Part shown: in pieces, positions 35,760 to 43,520 of the stretch | Position numbering within the stretch: the first letter of the stretch is position 1 | How the letters are laid out: each line of letters begins with the position of its first letter | Assembly (NCBI GenBank): GCA_036984305.1 | Contig: BQWY01000001.1 | Span: 434,001 to 498,000 of the forward strand | DNA: 64,000 bases | DNA from: Nitrospira sp. | Lineage (GTDB): Bacteria; Nitrospirota; Nitrospiria; Nitrospirales; Nitrospiraceae | Direction of reading: 5' to 3' | Translations under genes and position numbers: made by a program | Notes under the pieces: model-generated | Seen by the model: only the letters and a program-made list of their open reading frames with translations | What the model was told of the DNA's origin: nothing | The model's database searches: none

Positions 35760-36119
35760 TGGGAGGGTGTCGGGCAGTGCACCGGCATTTGCTACGACTC
35801 CAGACATCCCCGCGGGCATGCTGTTCCCCACAGCCCTCGTCGTACCCAGGCTACCACGGCATGGAAGGGGACAGCAGGCGGCGTCGGGTCTGTCACTTGG
35901 GCTCCTCTTCATGCCATACTTGGCGCCATGCCGGTGAGGGAGGGCTACCGCATGAATGGCCGACTGATCGGAGGCATAAAGGTCAGTTTTTCTCGAAACT
36001 TCCAGCCGGCAGACACTCCACGCGCGGCCTTGACTCCAGCGCCGGCTAGCACGAACGCCATGTCCCCAGTGTGTCACGAACCTTCACCCGTCATGCCCGA
36101 ATGAGTGACTGAGCTTTAA
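35760..36119. other. Intergenic stretch without a convincing gene
   Basis: About 360 bases between the MscS gene and the LapA-like gene. Open frames on either strand translate to Arg/Ser/Pro-rich, motif-free sequences. I see no stable hairpin with a T-run, tRNA or repeat. It likely holds the promoter of the LapA-like gene. Confidence 0.5.
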
Positions 36120-36419
36120 ATGGTAATGCTGATCCTCGTGCTGGTACTTGCGTCAGCCACTGCCCTATTTGCACTTCAAAATACCGATACGGTCATTATT
36201 CAATTCTTGCTGTGGCGCTACCAAACCTCGCTGGTTTTGGTGATCCTTGGTTCGTTCACTTCCGGCGTCGCGTTGGCCATACTTGCGTCGGTGGGTGGTC
36301 GACTCAGGCGCCGCCGTGACCGGCGATCTCTGGAGTCTACGATTGAGTCCCAACAGAACCGCATCCGCGACCTGGAAGACCAAGTGCGATCCGTCCATGA
36401 GACATCTCCCTCCTCCTAG
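36120..36419 (+). CDS. LapA-domain (DUF1049) membrane protein
   Basis: A 99-residue membrane protein with two helices (MVMLILVLVLASATALFALQ and SLVLVILGSFTSGVALAIL), the conserved QNTD between them (FALQNTDTVIIQF) and a basic, helical C-terminal cytoplasmic tail. This matches the LapA domain of the lipopolysaccharide assembly protein A family, which in E. coli pairs with LapB and regulates LPS synthesis. A LapB gene is not nearby, so role here is uncertain. It lies upstream of the potassium channel gene. Confidence 0.78.
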   Translation: MVMLILVLVLASATALFALQNTDTVIIQFLLWRYQTSLVLVILGSFTSGVALAILASVGGRLRRRRDRRSLESTIESQQNRIRDLEDQVRSVHETSPSS

Positions 36420-36517
36420 AGGCAGATCGTTGAGCGGCGCCAGTGCTCGAGCAGCGCTGCGCGACCTTCCCTTCCTGCAGAGTCTAACGTTGTGCCGAAT
36501 GGCACCGGAGACGGCAC

Positions 36518-37624
36518 ATGGTGGGTGATCGGCCCCTGCAGCATTGGATCGAGCGGGTGCGCTTCCAGTGGACGAAGCGTCCGCGAAGCGGATCCTCCCA
36601 TCTGCTCGTATCTCCCCGTGAAGCCTCTCCCGCTAGAATTCTGGGCACCCGCCTCCTCGTGGCATGGTCGCTGTTCGTCTTCGTGTTCGGAATACTCTGG
36701 TGGGACAGAGAGGGGTTGCGTGACCAGATCGATGGCCACGTCTCATTCAGTGACATCGTCTACTTTACGATGATCACAGTGACGACGGTGGGTTATGGAG
36801 ATATCGTGCCCGTCTCCACGCGGGCCCGGCTCGTTGATGCGTTGGTCGTGACGCCGATCCGGTTCGCAATCTGGTTTGTGTTTCTCGGCACGGCCTATCA
36901 GTTGATCTTGCGACACTATATGGAGGGATATCGCATGGCCAAACTTCAGGCCAGCCTGACAGGCCATATCATCGTCTGCGGATTCGGGCATACGGGCCGC
37001 TCGTCGGTAAACGAACTGCTGGCACGCGGGACCAAATCGGACCAGCTCCTCGTCATAGACCGAACTGAAGAGTGCGTTCGTATGGCGGGAGCCATGGATG
37101 TGGCGGCGTTTCAAGCCGACGCAACCCAGGAGTCCGTCCTGCGGGATGCGATGATCGATAAGGCCAAGGCGGTCATCATCGCGGCGGGGCGAGACGACTC
37201 GACGGCCCTCATCTTACTCACAGCGCGTCATCTCAATCCGAGCATCCGCATTATCGTTAGCGCCAAGGAGGAAGAAAACGTCAAGTTGTTTAAACAAGGT
37301 GGAGCAGACGCGATCATCTCGCCCGCCACCTTCGGCGGCTATATTTTGGCTGCCGCCGTGGATCACGGACATATGGTCCACTATCTGGATGATCTTTTGA
37401 CTGCGCGCGGCAAGGTGGCGCTCATCGAGCGACCGGTCCGACCCGATGAGGTCGGGAAAATGCCGGCAGATCTGAGGCCTGACGTGCTGCTGCGCGTCTA
37501 CCGCGGCGCAAGCATGGTCTCACTGGTTGAACTGGAGCAGGCGGGCCCCCTGCAATCAGGTGACATTCTGGTTGTGGTCACAGGCGGGCAGGACCAGTCG
37601 ACAGAGGCGACGGCATCTGGCTGA
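36518..37624 (+). CDS. Potassium channel protein with TrkA-N (RCK) domain
   Basis: A 368-residue Kch-type channel. After a basic N-terminus come one membrane helix (TRLLVAWSLFVFVFGILWW), the K+ selectivity filter TVTTVGYGD in the pore loop, and a second helix (FAIWFVFLGTAYQLIL), giving the two-helix-per-subunit architecture. A TrkA-N/RCK domain follows (HIIVCGFGHTGRSSVNEL, a Rossmann motif) and a TrkA-C-like end (RVYRGASMVSLVELEQAG, LQSGDILVVV). RCK domains open such channels on binding Ca2+, NAD or nucleotides. The neighbourhood of antiporters and MscS channels points to ion and turgor homeostasis. Confidence 0.9.
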   Translation: MVGDRPLQHWIERVRFQWTKRPRSGSSHLLVSPREASPARILGTRLLVAWSLFVFVFGILWWDREGLRDQIDGHVSFSDIVYFTMITVTTVGYGDIVPVSTRARLVDALVVTPIRFAIWFVFLGTAYQLILRHYMEGYRMAKLQASLTGHIIVCGFGHTGRSSVNELLARGTKSDQLLVIDRTEECVRMAGAMDVAAFQADATQESVLRDAMIDKAKAVIIAAGRDDSTALILLTARHLNPSIRIIVSAKEEENVKLFKQGGADAIISPATFGGYILAAAVDHGHMVHYLDDLLTARGKVALIERPVRPDEVGKMPADLRPDVLLRVYRGASMVSLVELEQAGPLQSGDILVVVTGGQDQSTEATASG

Positions 37625-37818
37625 ACCGACCCTTTCTGCTGGGCGAGGGGTTGAGTAACGCATTGCCAGGCAGTAAGGTGTTGGACAGCGTGGGCAGCCG
37701 GGCATGTGGAGCAGGGCGATATGTTCAGGTCACTCCCATGTGTGCGCCGAGCCGCCACCGAGGTCTGCCTGTTGCATTAAGAGTCCATCCCTGAACGAGG
37801 TGTGCTTTCAGGCCTGCT

Positions 37819-38511
37819 ATGCCCATGAAACATGAAGAAGCCGAGCTACGCACGTTGGCGGGAAAGTTGCTCACCGTTCAGGACGAGGAACGGCGTCGAA
37901 TCTCTCGTGACCTCCACGATGATGTCAACCAGCGATTGGGAGCACTCGGGCTGCAGTTGGACGCCTTGTGCCGGAATCTGCCGGACTCACCAGCGGCGAT
38001 CCGTCGTCGCATTCGGGCCATTCGGCGCCATGTCGGGACGCTGTCCGACGAGGTGCGGCAACTCGCCTACCGATTCCATCAAACGACGGTGGAAGATCTT
38101 GGCTTGGTGGTGGCCTTACAGCGCTATGTCAACGATTTCGTCAAGCGCACCGGCATCAAGGCCCGGTTTCTGAAACCGCAGGCGGTCCCGCCGATGTCGC
38201 CTCGGCTCGCCACCTGCCTTTATCGCATCGCGCAAGAAAGTTTGGGAAATGTCGCGATGCACGCAAAGGCCGGGCAGGTCACGCTGACCCTCTCGATTCA
38301 AGAGGATACCGTCAGGCTGGCGGTTCGGGACAATGGAATCGGGCTCGATCTGAATGTAGAAGGGGCACAGTCGACGGGATTGGGTATTCTGAGCATGCGG
38401 GAACGGGCTCGGTTATTGAACGGCACCTTGGAGCTGTCGGCGCAACCGGGTGAGGGCACGGAGGTAATGGCAGTGCTGCCTCTGGTACGTGAACCGGTGG
38501 AGGGTTCATGA
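37819..38511 (+). CDS. Sensorless histidine kinase, NarL-partner type (HisKA_3)
   Basis: A 230-residue cytoplasmic kinase without sensor or membrane domain. The dimerisation/phosphoacceptor helix is EERRRISRDLHDDV with the likely phosphorylated His33. The HATPase_c domain has the N-box around ESLGNVAMH (Glu140, Asn144, His148), G1 DNGIGL (171-176) and G2 GLGILSMRERA. This is the NarX/DegS-like family. Its stop overlaps the start of the response-regulator gene by four bases, so the two form a pair. A kinase without input domain presumably relies on a partner protein or an upstream membrane sensor, which is not evident here. Confidence 0.88.
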   Translation: MPMKHEEAELRTLAGKLLTVQDEERRRISRDLHDDVNQRLGALGLQLDALCRNLPDSPAAIRRRIRAIRRHVGTLSDEVRQLAYRFHQTTVEDLGLVVALQRYVNDFVKRTGIKARFLKPQAVPPMSPRLATCLYRIAQESLGNVAMHAKAGQVTLTLSIQEDTVRLAVRDNGIGLDLNVEGAQSTGLGILSMRERARLLNGTLELSAQPGEGTEVMAVLPLVREPVEGS

Positions 38512-39149
38512 CGCGACCACGTCTCCTGTTGGCGGACGATCATACCTTGTTCGTCGAGGCGCTCCAAAAGGTACTTGAACCGGAGTTCGATCTCATCGGT
38601 GCTGTCGGCGACGGCCGCGCCTTGCTGGAAGCGGCCCCGCGCCTCATGCCGGATATCATTCTCTTGGATCTTTCCATGCCGCTGTTGAACGGCATCGATG
38701 CCGCTCAGCAGCTGCGTCGGCTGGTCCCGGAGGCCAAGCTGGTCTTTCTGAGCATGCACGGGGATCCGACGTACGTGACCGAGGCGTTCCGTGCCGGCGC
38801 CTCCGGCTACGTCCTTAAACGGGCCAGTGCGACGGAATTGGTGCAGGCGATTCGGACGGCTCTCCGCGGTCACCTGTACGTGTCGCCGTTACTGGCCAAA
38901 GAAGTGCTGGATCCGTTGCTGCACCAACGTGGGGGGCGATCCGATGCGCAGTCGGTGCTCACGCTTCGTCAGCGCGAGGTCCTACAACTCGTTGCGGAGG
39001 GGCGATCGATGAAGGAAATTGCATCGATCCTATGCATTTCAGTGAAGACCGTGGAATTTCACAAGTCTCGCATCATCAAGCAACTCAATCTTCATACCAC
39101 TGCGGACCTTACCAAATACGCTGTCACACATGGGCTTGTTTCCCCGTAG
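38508..39149 (+). CDS. NarL/FixJ-type response regulator
   Basis: A 213-residue regulator. The receiver has the acidic pair Asp10-Asp11 (LLLADDH), the phosphoacceptor Asp54 (DIILLDLSMP) and the conserved Lys104 (GYVLKRAS). The C-terminal GerE/LuxR helix-turn-helix is LTLRQREVLQLVAEGRSM followed by IASILCISVKTVEFHK. It is translationally coupled to the kinase gene (ATGA overlap). Likely phosphorylated by the kinase to control an ion- or stress-related regulon; no target site is identifiable in the sequence. Confidence 0.9.
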   Translation: MTRPRLLLADDHTLFVEALQKVLEPEFDLIGAVGDGRALLEAAPRLMPDIILLDLSMPLLNGIDAAQQLRRLVPEAKLVFLSMHGDPTYVTEAFRAGASGYVLKRASATELVQAIRTALRGHLYVSPLLAKEVLDPLLHQRGGRSDAQSVLTLRQREVLQLVAEGRSMKEIASILCISVKTVEFHKSRIIKQLNLHTTADLTKYAVTHGLVSP

Positions 39150-39417
39150 CGACGGACGTCGGTACGGCCTGCTCCGCTGCCCTCTTGCAGCCTGAACGAT
39201 CGACCGTATCGAGAGCCTCATCGTGTGCCCTCTCCGCTGGACTCGTCTGTTCCGGTCATGCGCGTGATGGTGGCGCCCTTCGCCAGTCCTGGTAGGCCAA
39301 CGGACGGAGGCACTGGGGAATGTCCGGCGCATAACCGGGTACTCCCCCAGTTCCATCGCTGCGCACGATCGCGCACAATCGAACTTTCACATGCGGTAAC
39401 AGGCGAAAGGGAGTGAC

Positions 39418-40113
39418 ATGTCACCGGCAAGCAGAAACGGCCAGAGCCCCGCGCGGGATCGGGTGCTGTTCGCAGGCGTCCACCCGCTGATCCTTGAAGA
39501 TAGTCGAACGCAAGTGGAAGCATTCTATGAGGTCGACTCTGTCTCTCAGGCGGGAGACGAGCTTGTCCTCGAGTTGGAGCGACGAGCTCCAGATGCGCTC
39601 GTTCTGGACCTGTTGCACGTCTCCAGTCTGCGTATGGTGTCACGCCTCGGACGGTCTCGCCCAAGCTGCCGAATTATTGTGTTAACGGGACTCCGAAACG
39701 GCACCGCCAATGACATGGCCTTTACTGCCGGAGCGTCCGGTATCATCTATCGGCTGCACGCATCGTTGGAGATCCGCGTCGCCTTGGCTGCGGTGTTGGC
39801 AGGCCGTCGGTACGTATCGCCGGCGTTGAGTGTTGTGACGAACAAGGAAGAGCGCGAGGTGAAGGCGCGTCGCCGTGACCGATCGCCCACGCCGATTCAT
39901 AACCACCGCTTCCTCCTGCGGCTGTTGGAAAAAGGATGCTCGGTCCCCACGATCGCGGAGGCGCTCGGGCTTTCCACAGAGGCGGTGAGGAGAGCGATCG
40001 CGAACTTAACGATACGAGTGGCGACCACCGACGCCCGGCGCCGGACGACTCGCTCGAAGCCGCAAACATGGGCTGCCCAATTGCGCGCACTGCGCGCCGA
40101 TAGAGACTCCTGA
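39418..40113 (+). CDS. Degenerate response regulator-like protein
   Basis: A 231-residue protein with a receiver-like N-terminal half and a small helix-turn-helix C-terminal region. The phosphoacceptor position is kept (ALVLDLLHV), but the acidic pair normally at ADDH is replaced by FAGVHP, and the conserved Lys lies in YRLH instead of a KxA motif. The C-terminal part (KGCSVPTIAEALGLSTEAVRRAIANL) resembles a LuxR-type DNA-binding helix pair but lacks the usual LTxREREV start. A receiver that probably is not phosphorylated in the standard way, perhaps a modulator of the preceding two-component pair. Confidence 0.62.
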   Translation: MSPASRNGQSPARDRVLFAGVHPLILEDSRTQVEAFYEVDSVSQAGDELVLELERRAPDALVLDLLHVSSLRMVSRLGRSRPSCRIIVLTGLRNGTANDMAFTAGASGIIYRLHASLEIRVALAAVLAGRRYVSPALSVVTNKEEREVKARRRDRSPTPIHNHRFLLRLLEKGCSVPTIAEALGLSTEAVRRAIANLTIRVATTDARRRTTRSKPQTWAAQLRALRADRDS

Positions 40114-40149
40114 AGGGCGTCGTAGGTCCATCTGTCTGGGGCGGGGCCG

Positions 40150-40171
40150 GATGACCAATAGATGACCAATA
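40150..40171 (+). repeat. Perfect 11-base tandem repeat
   Basis: The unit GATGACCAATA occurs twice in direct succession immediately upstream of the SlyD-like gene's ribosome site. Length too short to infer function; may be a binding site or slipped-strand duplication. Confidence 0.75.
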
Positions 40172-40183
40172 AAGGGGAGTACG

Positions 40184-40705
40184 ATGAGCGTATCTGGAAG
40201 AGGCTCGCAATCAGGATTGGCCCCACACCCACGCCACGTTCGCTGGGGGGATACGATCCGGGCGCACTATATGGCTTGGCAGGAGGACGGCACACTGATC
40301 GATACATCCCTGTACGGTGAACCGCTCGTCTTTACTCCCGGGCGTCACGCCGTCCTGGAGGCGCTCGAGAGTCTGACGGTTGGCATGACGGTGGGTGAAT
40401 CGAAAACGGAAAAGGTTCCGCCCGAGTTGGCCTTCGGCACGTATCAACCGGATCTTTCCTGCCAGGTCAGCAGGGAATGGCTTCGCGCACACGATGTGAC
40501 GCCGGATGTCGGGCTTGAACTGGAGATTCACCAGGCTGATGGCACGGCAGTGTCGATGGTCATCGCGGAGGTGACAGGTGAGCAAGTGACACTCGACGCG
40601 AATCACCGGCTGGCAGGAAAGACCATCATCCTGCAGGTGGAGGTGTTGGATATCCTGGAGACCGTCGAGCAGCACAGGCCGACCCCGCCGCAACTCGACG
40701 TGTAG
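40184..40705 (+). CDS. FKBP-type peptidyl-prolyl isomerase, SlyD-like
   Basis: A 173-residue cytoplasmic isomerase. It has the FKBP core with the partially conserved pocket LVFTPGRHAVLEALESLTVG, an inserted IF-like domain (residues ~85-130) and the SlyD hallmark LDANHRLAGKTI. No His-rich metal-binding tail is present. SlyD proteins act as chaperone-isomerases. The ATG is preceded by AAAGGGGAG at optimal spacing. A small 47-residue membrane peptide gene follows 16 bases downstream. Confidence 0.82.
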   Translation: MSVSGRGSQSGLAPHPRHVRWGDTIRAHYMAWQEDGTLIDTSLYGEPLVFTPGRHAVLEALESLTVGMTVGESKTEKVPPELAFGTYQPDLSCQVSREWLRAHDVTPDVGLELEIHQADGTAVSMVIAEVTGEQVTLDANHRLAGKTIILQVEVLDILETVEQHRPTPPQLDV

Positions 40706-40721
40706 TATCGATGGAGCCTGT

Positions 40722-40865
40722 ATGGATTGGCTGCTGATTGTCTTGATCATGCTCGGCTGTCTTGCCTGGTACATGGCGACTCGGCGGGGACGTCGACTGG
40801 CGTCGGCAAGAAGCCGAAAGAACCGTCCGATTCGCCGGGTCGTGATCAACGGAGGACCAGGCTGA
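40722..40865 (+). CDS. Very small membrane peptide
   Basis: A 47-residue frame: a single hydrophobic helix (MDWLLIVLIMLGCLAWYM) followed by an Arg/Lys-rich cytoplasmic tail. The positive-inside pattern looks genuine and the position just behind the SlyD-like gene supports a small membrane protein, but ribosome-binding evidence is weak and the length gives no homology clue. Could be spurious. Confidence 0.4.
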   Translation: MDWLLIVLIMLGCLAWYMATRRGRRLASARSRKNRPIRRVVINGGPG

Positions 40866-40870
40866 TCGCG

Positions 40871-41182
40871 ATGAGCGTGTCCCTCGATGTGAAACAGCAG
40901 GGCGTTTCTCGGTGCGTGCGGTCGTCGTCTCAGGAGCCTGTCCTGGGGCTGCGCCGTTCCGTGTTGCTGACACCGCTATATGTCATGGCCTTGTGGTTCA
41001 TGTGGCAGAAAGGATGTGTGCCGAAGGAGGACGTCCTGCCGACCGCGGCTGTAACGGCCCACGCCGCTGGCCTTGCATGGTCTTGGGACACGACGACGGG
41101 CGATCGAGGGAGGCCGGCGGTCGCCCGTGAGCGAGAGGCTCGATTCGAGACGGCGCTTGGCGATGAAACTCAGCCTGAATGA
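40871..41182 (+). CDS. Small hypothetical protein
   Basis: A 103-residue frame with one moderately hydrophobic stretch (LLTPLYVMALWFMWQ) and no recognised domain. It begins five bases after the small membrane peptide's stop. Coding potential is uncertain; the amino-acid composition is plausible but not characteristic. Reported because it fills a gap in an otherwise tightly spaced same-strand run. Confidence 0.35.
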   Translation: MSVSLDVKQQGVSRCVRSSSQEPVLGLRRSVLLTPLYVMALWFMWQKGCVPKEDVLPTAAVTAHAAGLAWSWDTTTGDRGRPAVAREREARFETALGDETQPE

Positions 41183-41191
41183 GGTGGCCGA

Positions 41192-41410
41192 ATGACTGGA
41201 GGCATGATGAATACCAAACAGGAGAACCAGCGATCAGCAGCACAGGGACGGACTCATTCCCCGTGTCGGTCGTGCGGAAAACCCGTTCAGCTGCAGGGGC
41301 GGTCCGCCTTTATCGAGCCCAATGAGGAGTCCAAACGGGCTGGATCGTCGCAGCATGTGTGGCATCGGGAGTGCTTCGATGCCTATCTCGAAGAGGGCGA
41401 AGAGACGTGA
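41192..41410 (+). CDS. Small zinc-finger-like hypothetical protein
   Basis: A 72-residue protein with a metal-site pattern CRSCGK near residue 25 and HVWHREC near residue 55, resembling a CxxC...HxxC zinc ligand set. GAGG lies about seven bases before the ATG; later in-frame ATGs at 41204 and 41207 are alternatives. Function unknown; the family of tiny zinc-binding proteins is abundant in this window. Confidence 0.5.
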   Translation: MTGGMMNTKQENQRSAAQGRTHSPCRSCGKPVQLQGRSAFIEPNEESKRAGSSQHVWHRECFDAYLEEGEET

Positions 41411-41667
41411 GGCGTGGGCGCGATCATGTCCACGTCGCGGACCGGCGGCGGAGGACGCGACAGTGAGGACGTGCAAGATCGCGTCGATTGAGTCCAGGTC
41501 GTCATGCAGAACACTCATGCCCAAGTGCTATTCCTGTAGGGGCCGGCGAAGTATGAGGCCGTCGGCCAGACGGGTCATGACATCGTCATCATACTCATAT
41601 GGAGAGAGATGAGCGCATGCCGCCGTGCAATCGTCTCACCGGCCGCTTCCAACCGGGAGATCCAGCT

Positions 41668-42492
41668 ATGAGCCGGACTATAGCCCTCGTTCGTCGAGTC
41701 GGCCGGGCGGTCGTGATTCCGATCGCGGCCTTGGTACTAACGGGATGCGACTACTGGCCTCCCGCGCTTCAGAGCGAAATCGCGGACCTTCGTGCCGCTC
41801 TGCACGAGACGATGGACGAACGCCTGCGTCTGTCTCAGGAACTGCTCGAGCTCAAGAATTCCCACGATGCGATGCGCAAGGAAATCGAAGATAAGGCTCG
41901 GGCCAATCGTGAGTTGCAACGGCAGGTTGCGCAGTTGAGCCGGAACGTCCGCACGCGCCCAGGCGGATCGCATGAGGAGGCTTCTACGCGATCGGCATCC
42001 GTTCGATCCTCCGCCTCCAAGGGGCTCCCGACGAAAACCCGGACGGCGGTCGCGTCGCGGAAAGATCTCGCCCGCCATCGCCCACGCCAAGTTCGAGAGG
42101 TCCAGCGATTGCTCCGCCGGCACGATCTGCCGATTCGGATCGATGGGGTGTATGGACCGAATACCCGGGCGGCCGTCCGCTGGTTTCAACGCACGCGCGG
42201 CCTCAGGGCCGACGGAGTCGTGGGACCGGTTACCTATACGGCATTGCGCCGCAGTCAGGGATCCGGAGGATCCGCTCGGCTGCTGCGGCTGACCGATCCC
42301 GTGCAAACCGGACGGGACGTCGCGACGTTACAACGCGCACTGCGCCGATTCGGCCATCGTGTCGCTGTGGACGGACGGTTTGGTCCGCAGACAGACATCG
42401 CAGTGACGCGGTTTCAACTCACCCACCGTCTCACTCCCGACGGCCGTGTGGGACCGAAAACCTGGCGTGCCCTGAACAAGCGTCGCCGATAG
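41668..42492 (+). CDS. Lipoprotein with coiled coil and two peptidoglycan-binding domains
   Basis: About 274 residues. A lipoprotein signal ends in LVLTGC, followed by a predicted coiled coil (LRAALHETMDERLRLSQEL and on, roughly residues 40-100), a Ser/Thr/Arg-rich linker, and two PG_binding_1 domains (VREVQRLLRRHDLPIRIDGV with AVRWFQRTRGLRADGVVGP, and DVATLQRALRRFGHRV with AVTRFQLTHRLTPDGRVGP). It likely bridges the outer membrane and peptidoglycan or recruits a cell-wall complex. The ATG at 41668 has GGGAG at good spacing; an in-frame start at 41599 would bury the signal peptide. Confidence 0.8.
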   Translation: MSRTIALVRRVGRAVVIPIAALVLTGCDYWPPALQSEIADLRAALHETMDERLRLSQELLELKNSHDAMRKEIEDKARANRELQRQVAQLSRNVRTRPGGSHEEASTRSASVRSSASKGLPTKTRTAVASRKDLARHRPRQVREVQRLLRRHDLPIRIDGVYGPNTRAAVRWFQRTRGLRADGVVGPVTYTALRRSQGSGGSARLLRLTDPVQTGRDVATLQRALRRFGHRVAVDGRFGPQTDIAVTRFQLTHRLTPDGRVGPKTWRALNKRRR

Positions 42493-42815
42493 GCGAATCG
42501 ATTCATAATTGAGTTCTTGTCGCGGTCTGTACAGTCGACCGTCGTCTTACTCTGTGTCGACGCATGAGTCAGTGGCGACGGCGCCTACTGGCATTGTCGC
42601 GCGGTGAGCGCGTTCCAGCGAACGACACCTCCGCTGATTGCTTGGTCTATCGGCGGGTCGCTCCGCTGAATGTGGGTGGTCGGCAAGAGGTCCTGGTGGC
42701 CAGTAGCGAGTGCGCACTGCCCTGCTGATCCATAAGATGCCTTGGGCATCCCGGCGTATTGTGCTTTGGCCGGATGAAGCACCCATCCTGCTGCTCGAGT
42801 AACTCGTTCAGTCGC
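42493..42815. other. Intergenic stretch without a convincing gene
   Basis: About 320 bases between convergent genes (plus lipoprotein, minus MscS-like). A minus-strand frame starting with TTG at 42829 would give a Cys-rich 60-residue peptide, but it lacks a ribosome site. No good terminator hairpin seen; both neighbouring genes end here, so terminators would be expected. Confidence 0.5.
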
Positions 42816-43520
42816 TCACAGGTGCGCAATGTCGTCTTTCACGTCGTCTTTCGTCCCCCGCCACCGACGTTCCAGCGCTTCCCGGGCGATGTGACGGCCA
42901 CCTAATCCCACGGCGATTGCCAAGGCTAAAACCACGCCGCCAAACAGGATGGAGAATGCCGACACGACAATTTCTGTTGCGATGCCCAACTGAGTCAGGA
43001 CCATGGCGGCGGTGAACAGTCCAATTCCCCAACGCACGAGGTTGGCGATCAAACGGGCTTCCTGAATTTGAGCGTTCACCGTCGCGATCAACGTCGCCTC
43101 CGCGAAAAAGTTTGCGAGCAAAAGCCCGATGAGGAGCAAGAGTCCGGCGGCGACGACGTGAGGCAAGAAGCCCAACACCTGCCCCATCAGCACTGCTGTA
43201 GCCGGAAGATTCAGCGAATCCACACCCATAAAAACGAATACGATGAACACGAACCAAAAGGCCAAGCGGCCGGCAATATGAGACAGCGGCTGTTTCACCC
43301 CCGCTCTGATCAATGCTCCTTGGATGCCCCATCGCTCGCTGAGCACGTCGAGCCGCAAGGCTTTCAGGAGGCGTTGGAGGACCGTCTTGGTCAATCCGCC
43401 GACCACGAGCCCAAGGACGACGAAACTGATCAGTGCCAGCAGTCGCGGCATGATGATGGCAATCCGCAGCGTCATGTCGCGAAACGCTTCCACCATGGCA
43501 TCGCCCCAGAGGTCATCCAT
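42816..43520 (-). CDS. Membrane protein with mechanosensitive-channel-type helix repeats
   Basis: A 234-residue membrane protein with about four to five helices of the conserved TM-helix repeat found in small MscS-related proteins (LLALISFVVLGLVVGGLTKTV, LAFWFVFIVFVFMG, HVVAAGLLLLIGLLLANF, SAFSILFGGVVLALAIAVGLGG ending GRHIAREALER). The last segment resembles a MscS pore helix (AIAVGLGG) but the cytoplasmic MscS beta domain is absent. It could be a small channel or a partner subunit. Its start overlaps the end of the glycosyltransferase gene by eight bases, so they form one operon. Confidence 0.72.
   Translation of the reverse strand: MDDLWGDAMVEAFRDMTLRIAIIMPRLLALISFVVLGLVVGGLTKTVLQRLLKALRLDVLSERWGIQGALIRAGVKQPLSHIAGRLAFWFVFIVFVFMGVDSLNLPATAVLMGQVLGFLPHVVAAGLLLLIGLLLANFFAEATLIATVNAQIQEARLIANLVRWGIGLFTAAMVLTQLGIATEIVVSAFSILFGGVVLALAIAVGLGGRHIAREALERRWRGTKDDVKDDIAHL

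Noticed and set aside
35682-36077. Minus-strand 131-codon frame over the gap before the LapA-like gene
   Set aside because: No motif, Arg/Ser/Pro-rich, and overlaps the end of the MscS C-terminal part.
38298-38873. Minus-strand 191-codon frame opposite the kinase-regulator junction
   Set aside because: Antisense of two well-supported two-component genes with no motif of its own.
42647-42829. Cys-containing 60-codon minus-strand frame after the MscS-like membrane protein
   Set aside because: TTG start, no Shine-Dalgarno and no similarity recognised; mentioned only in the intergenic entry.
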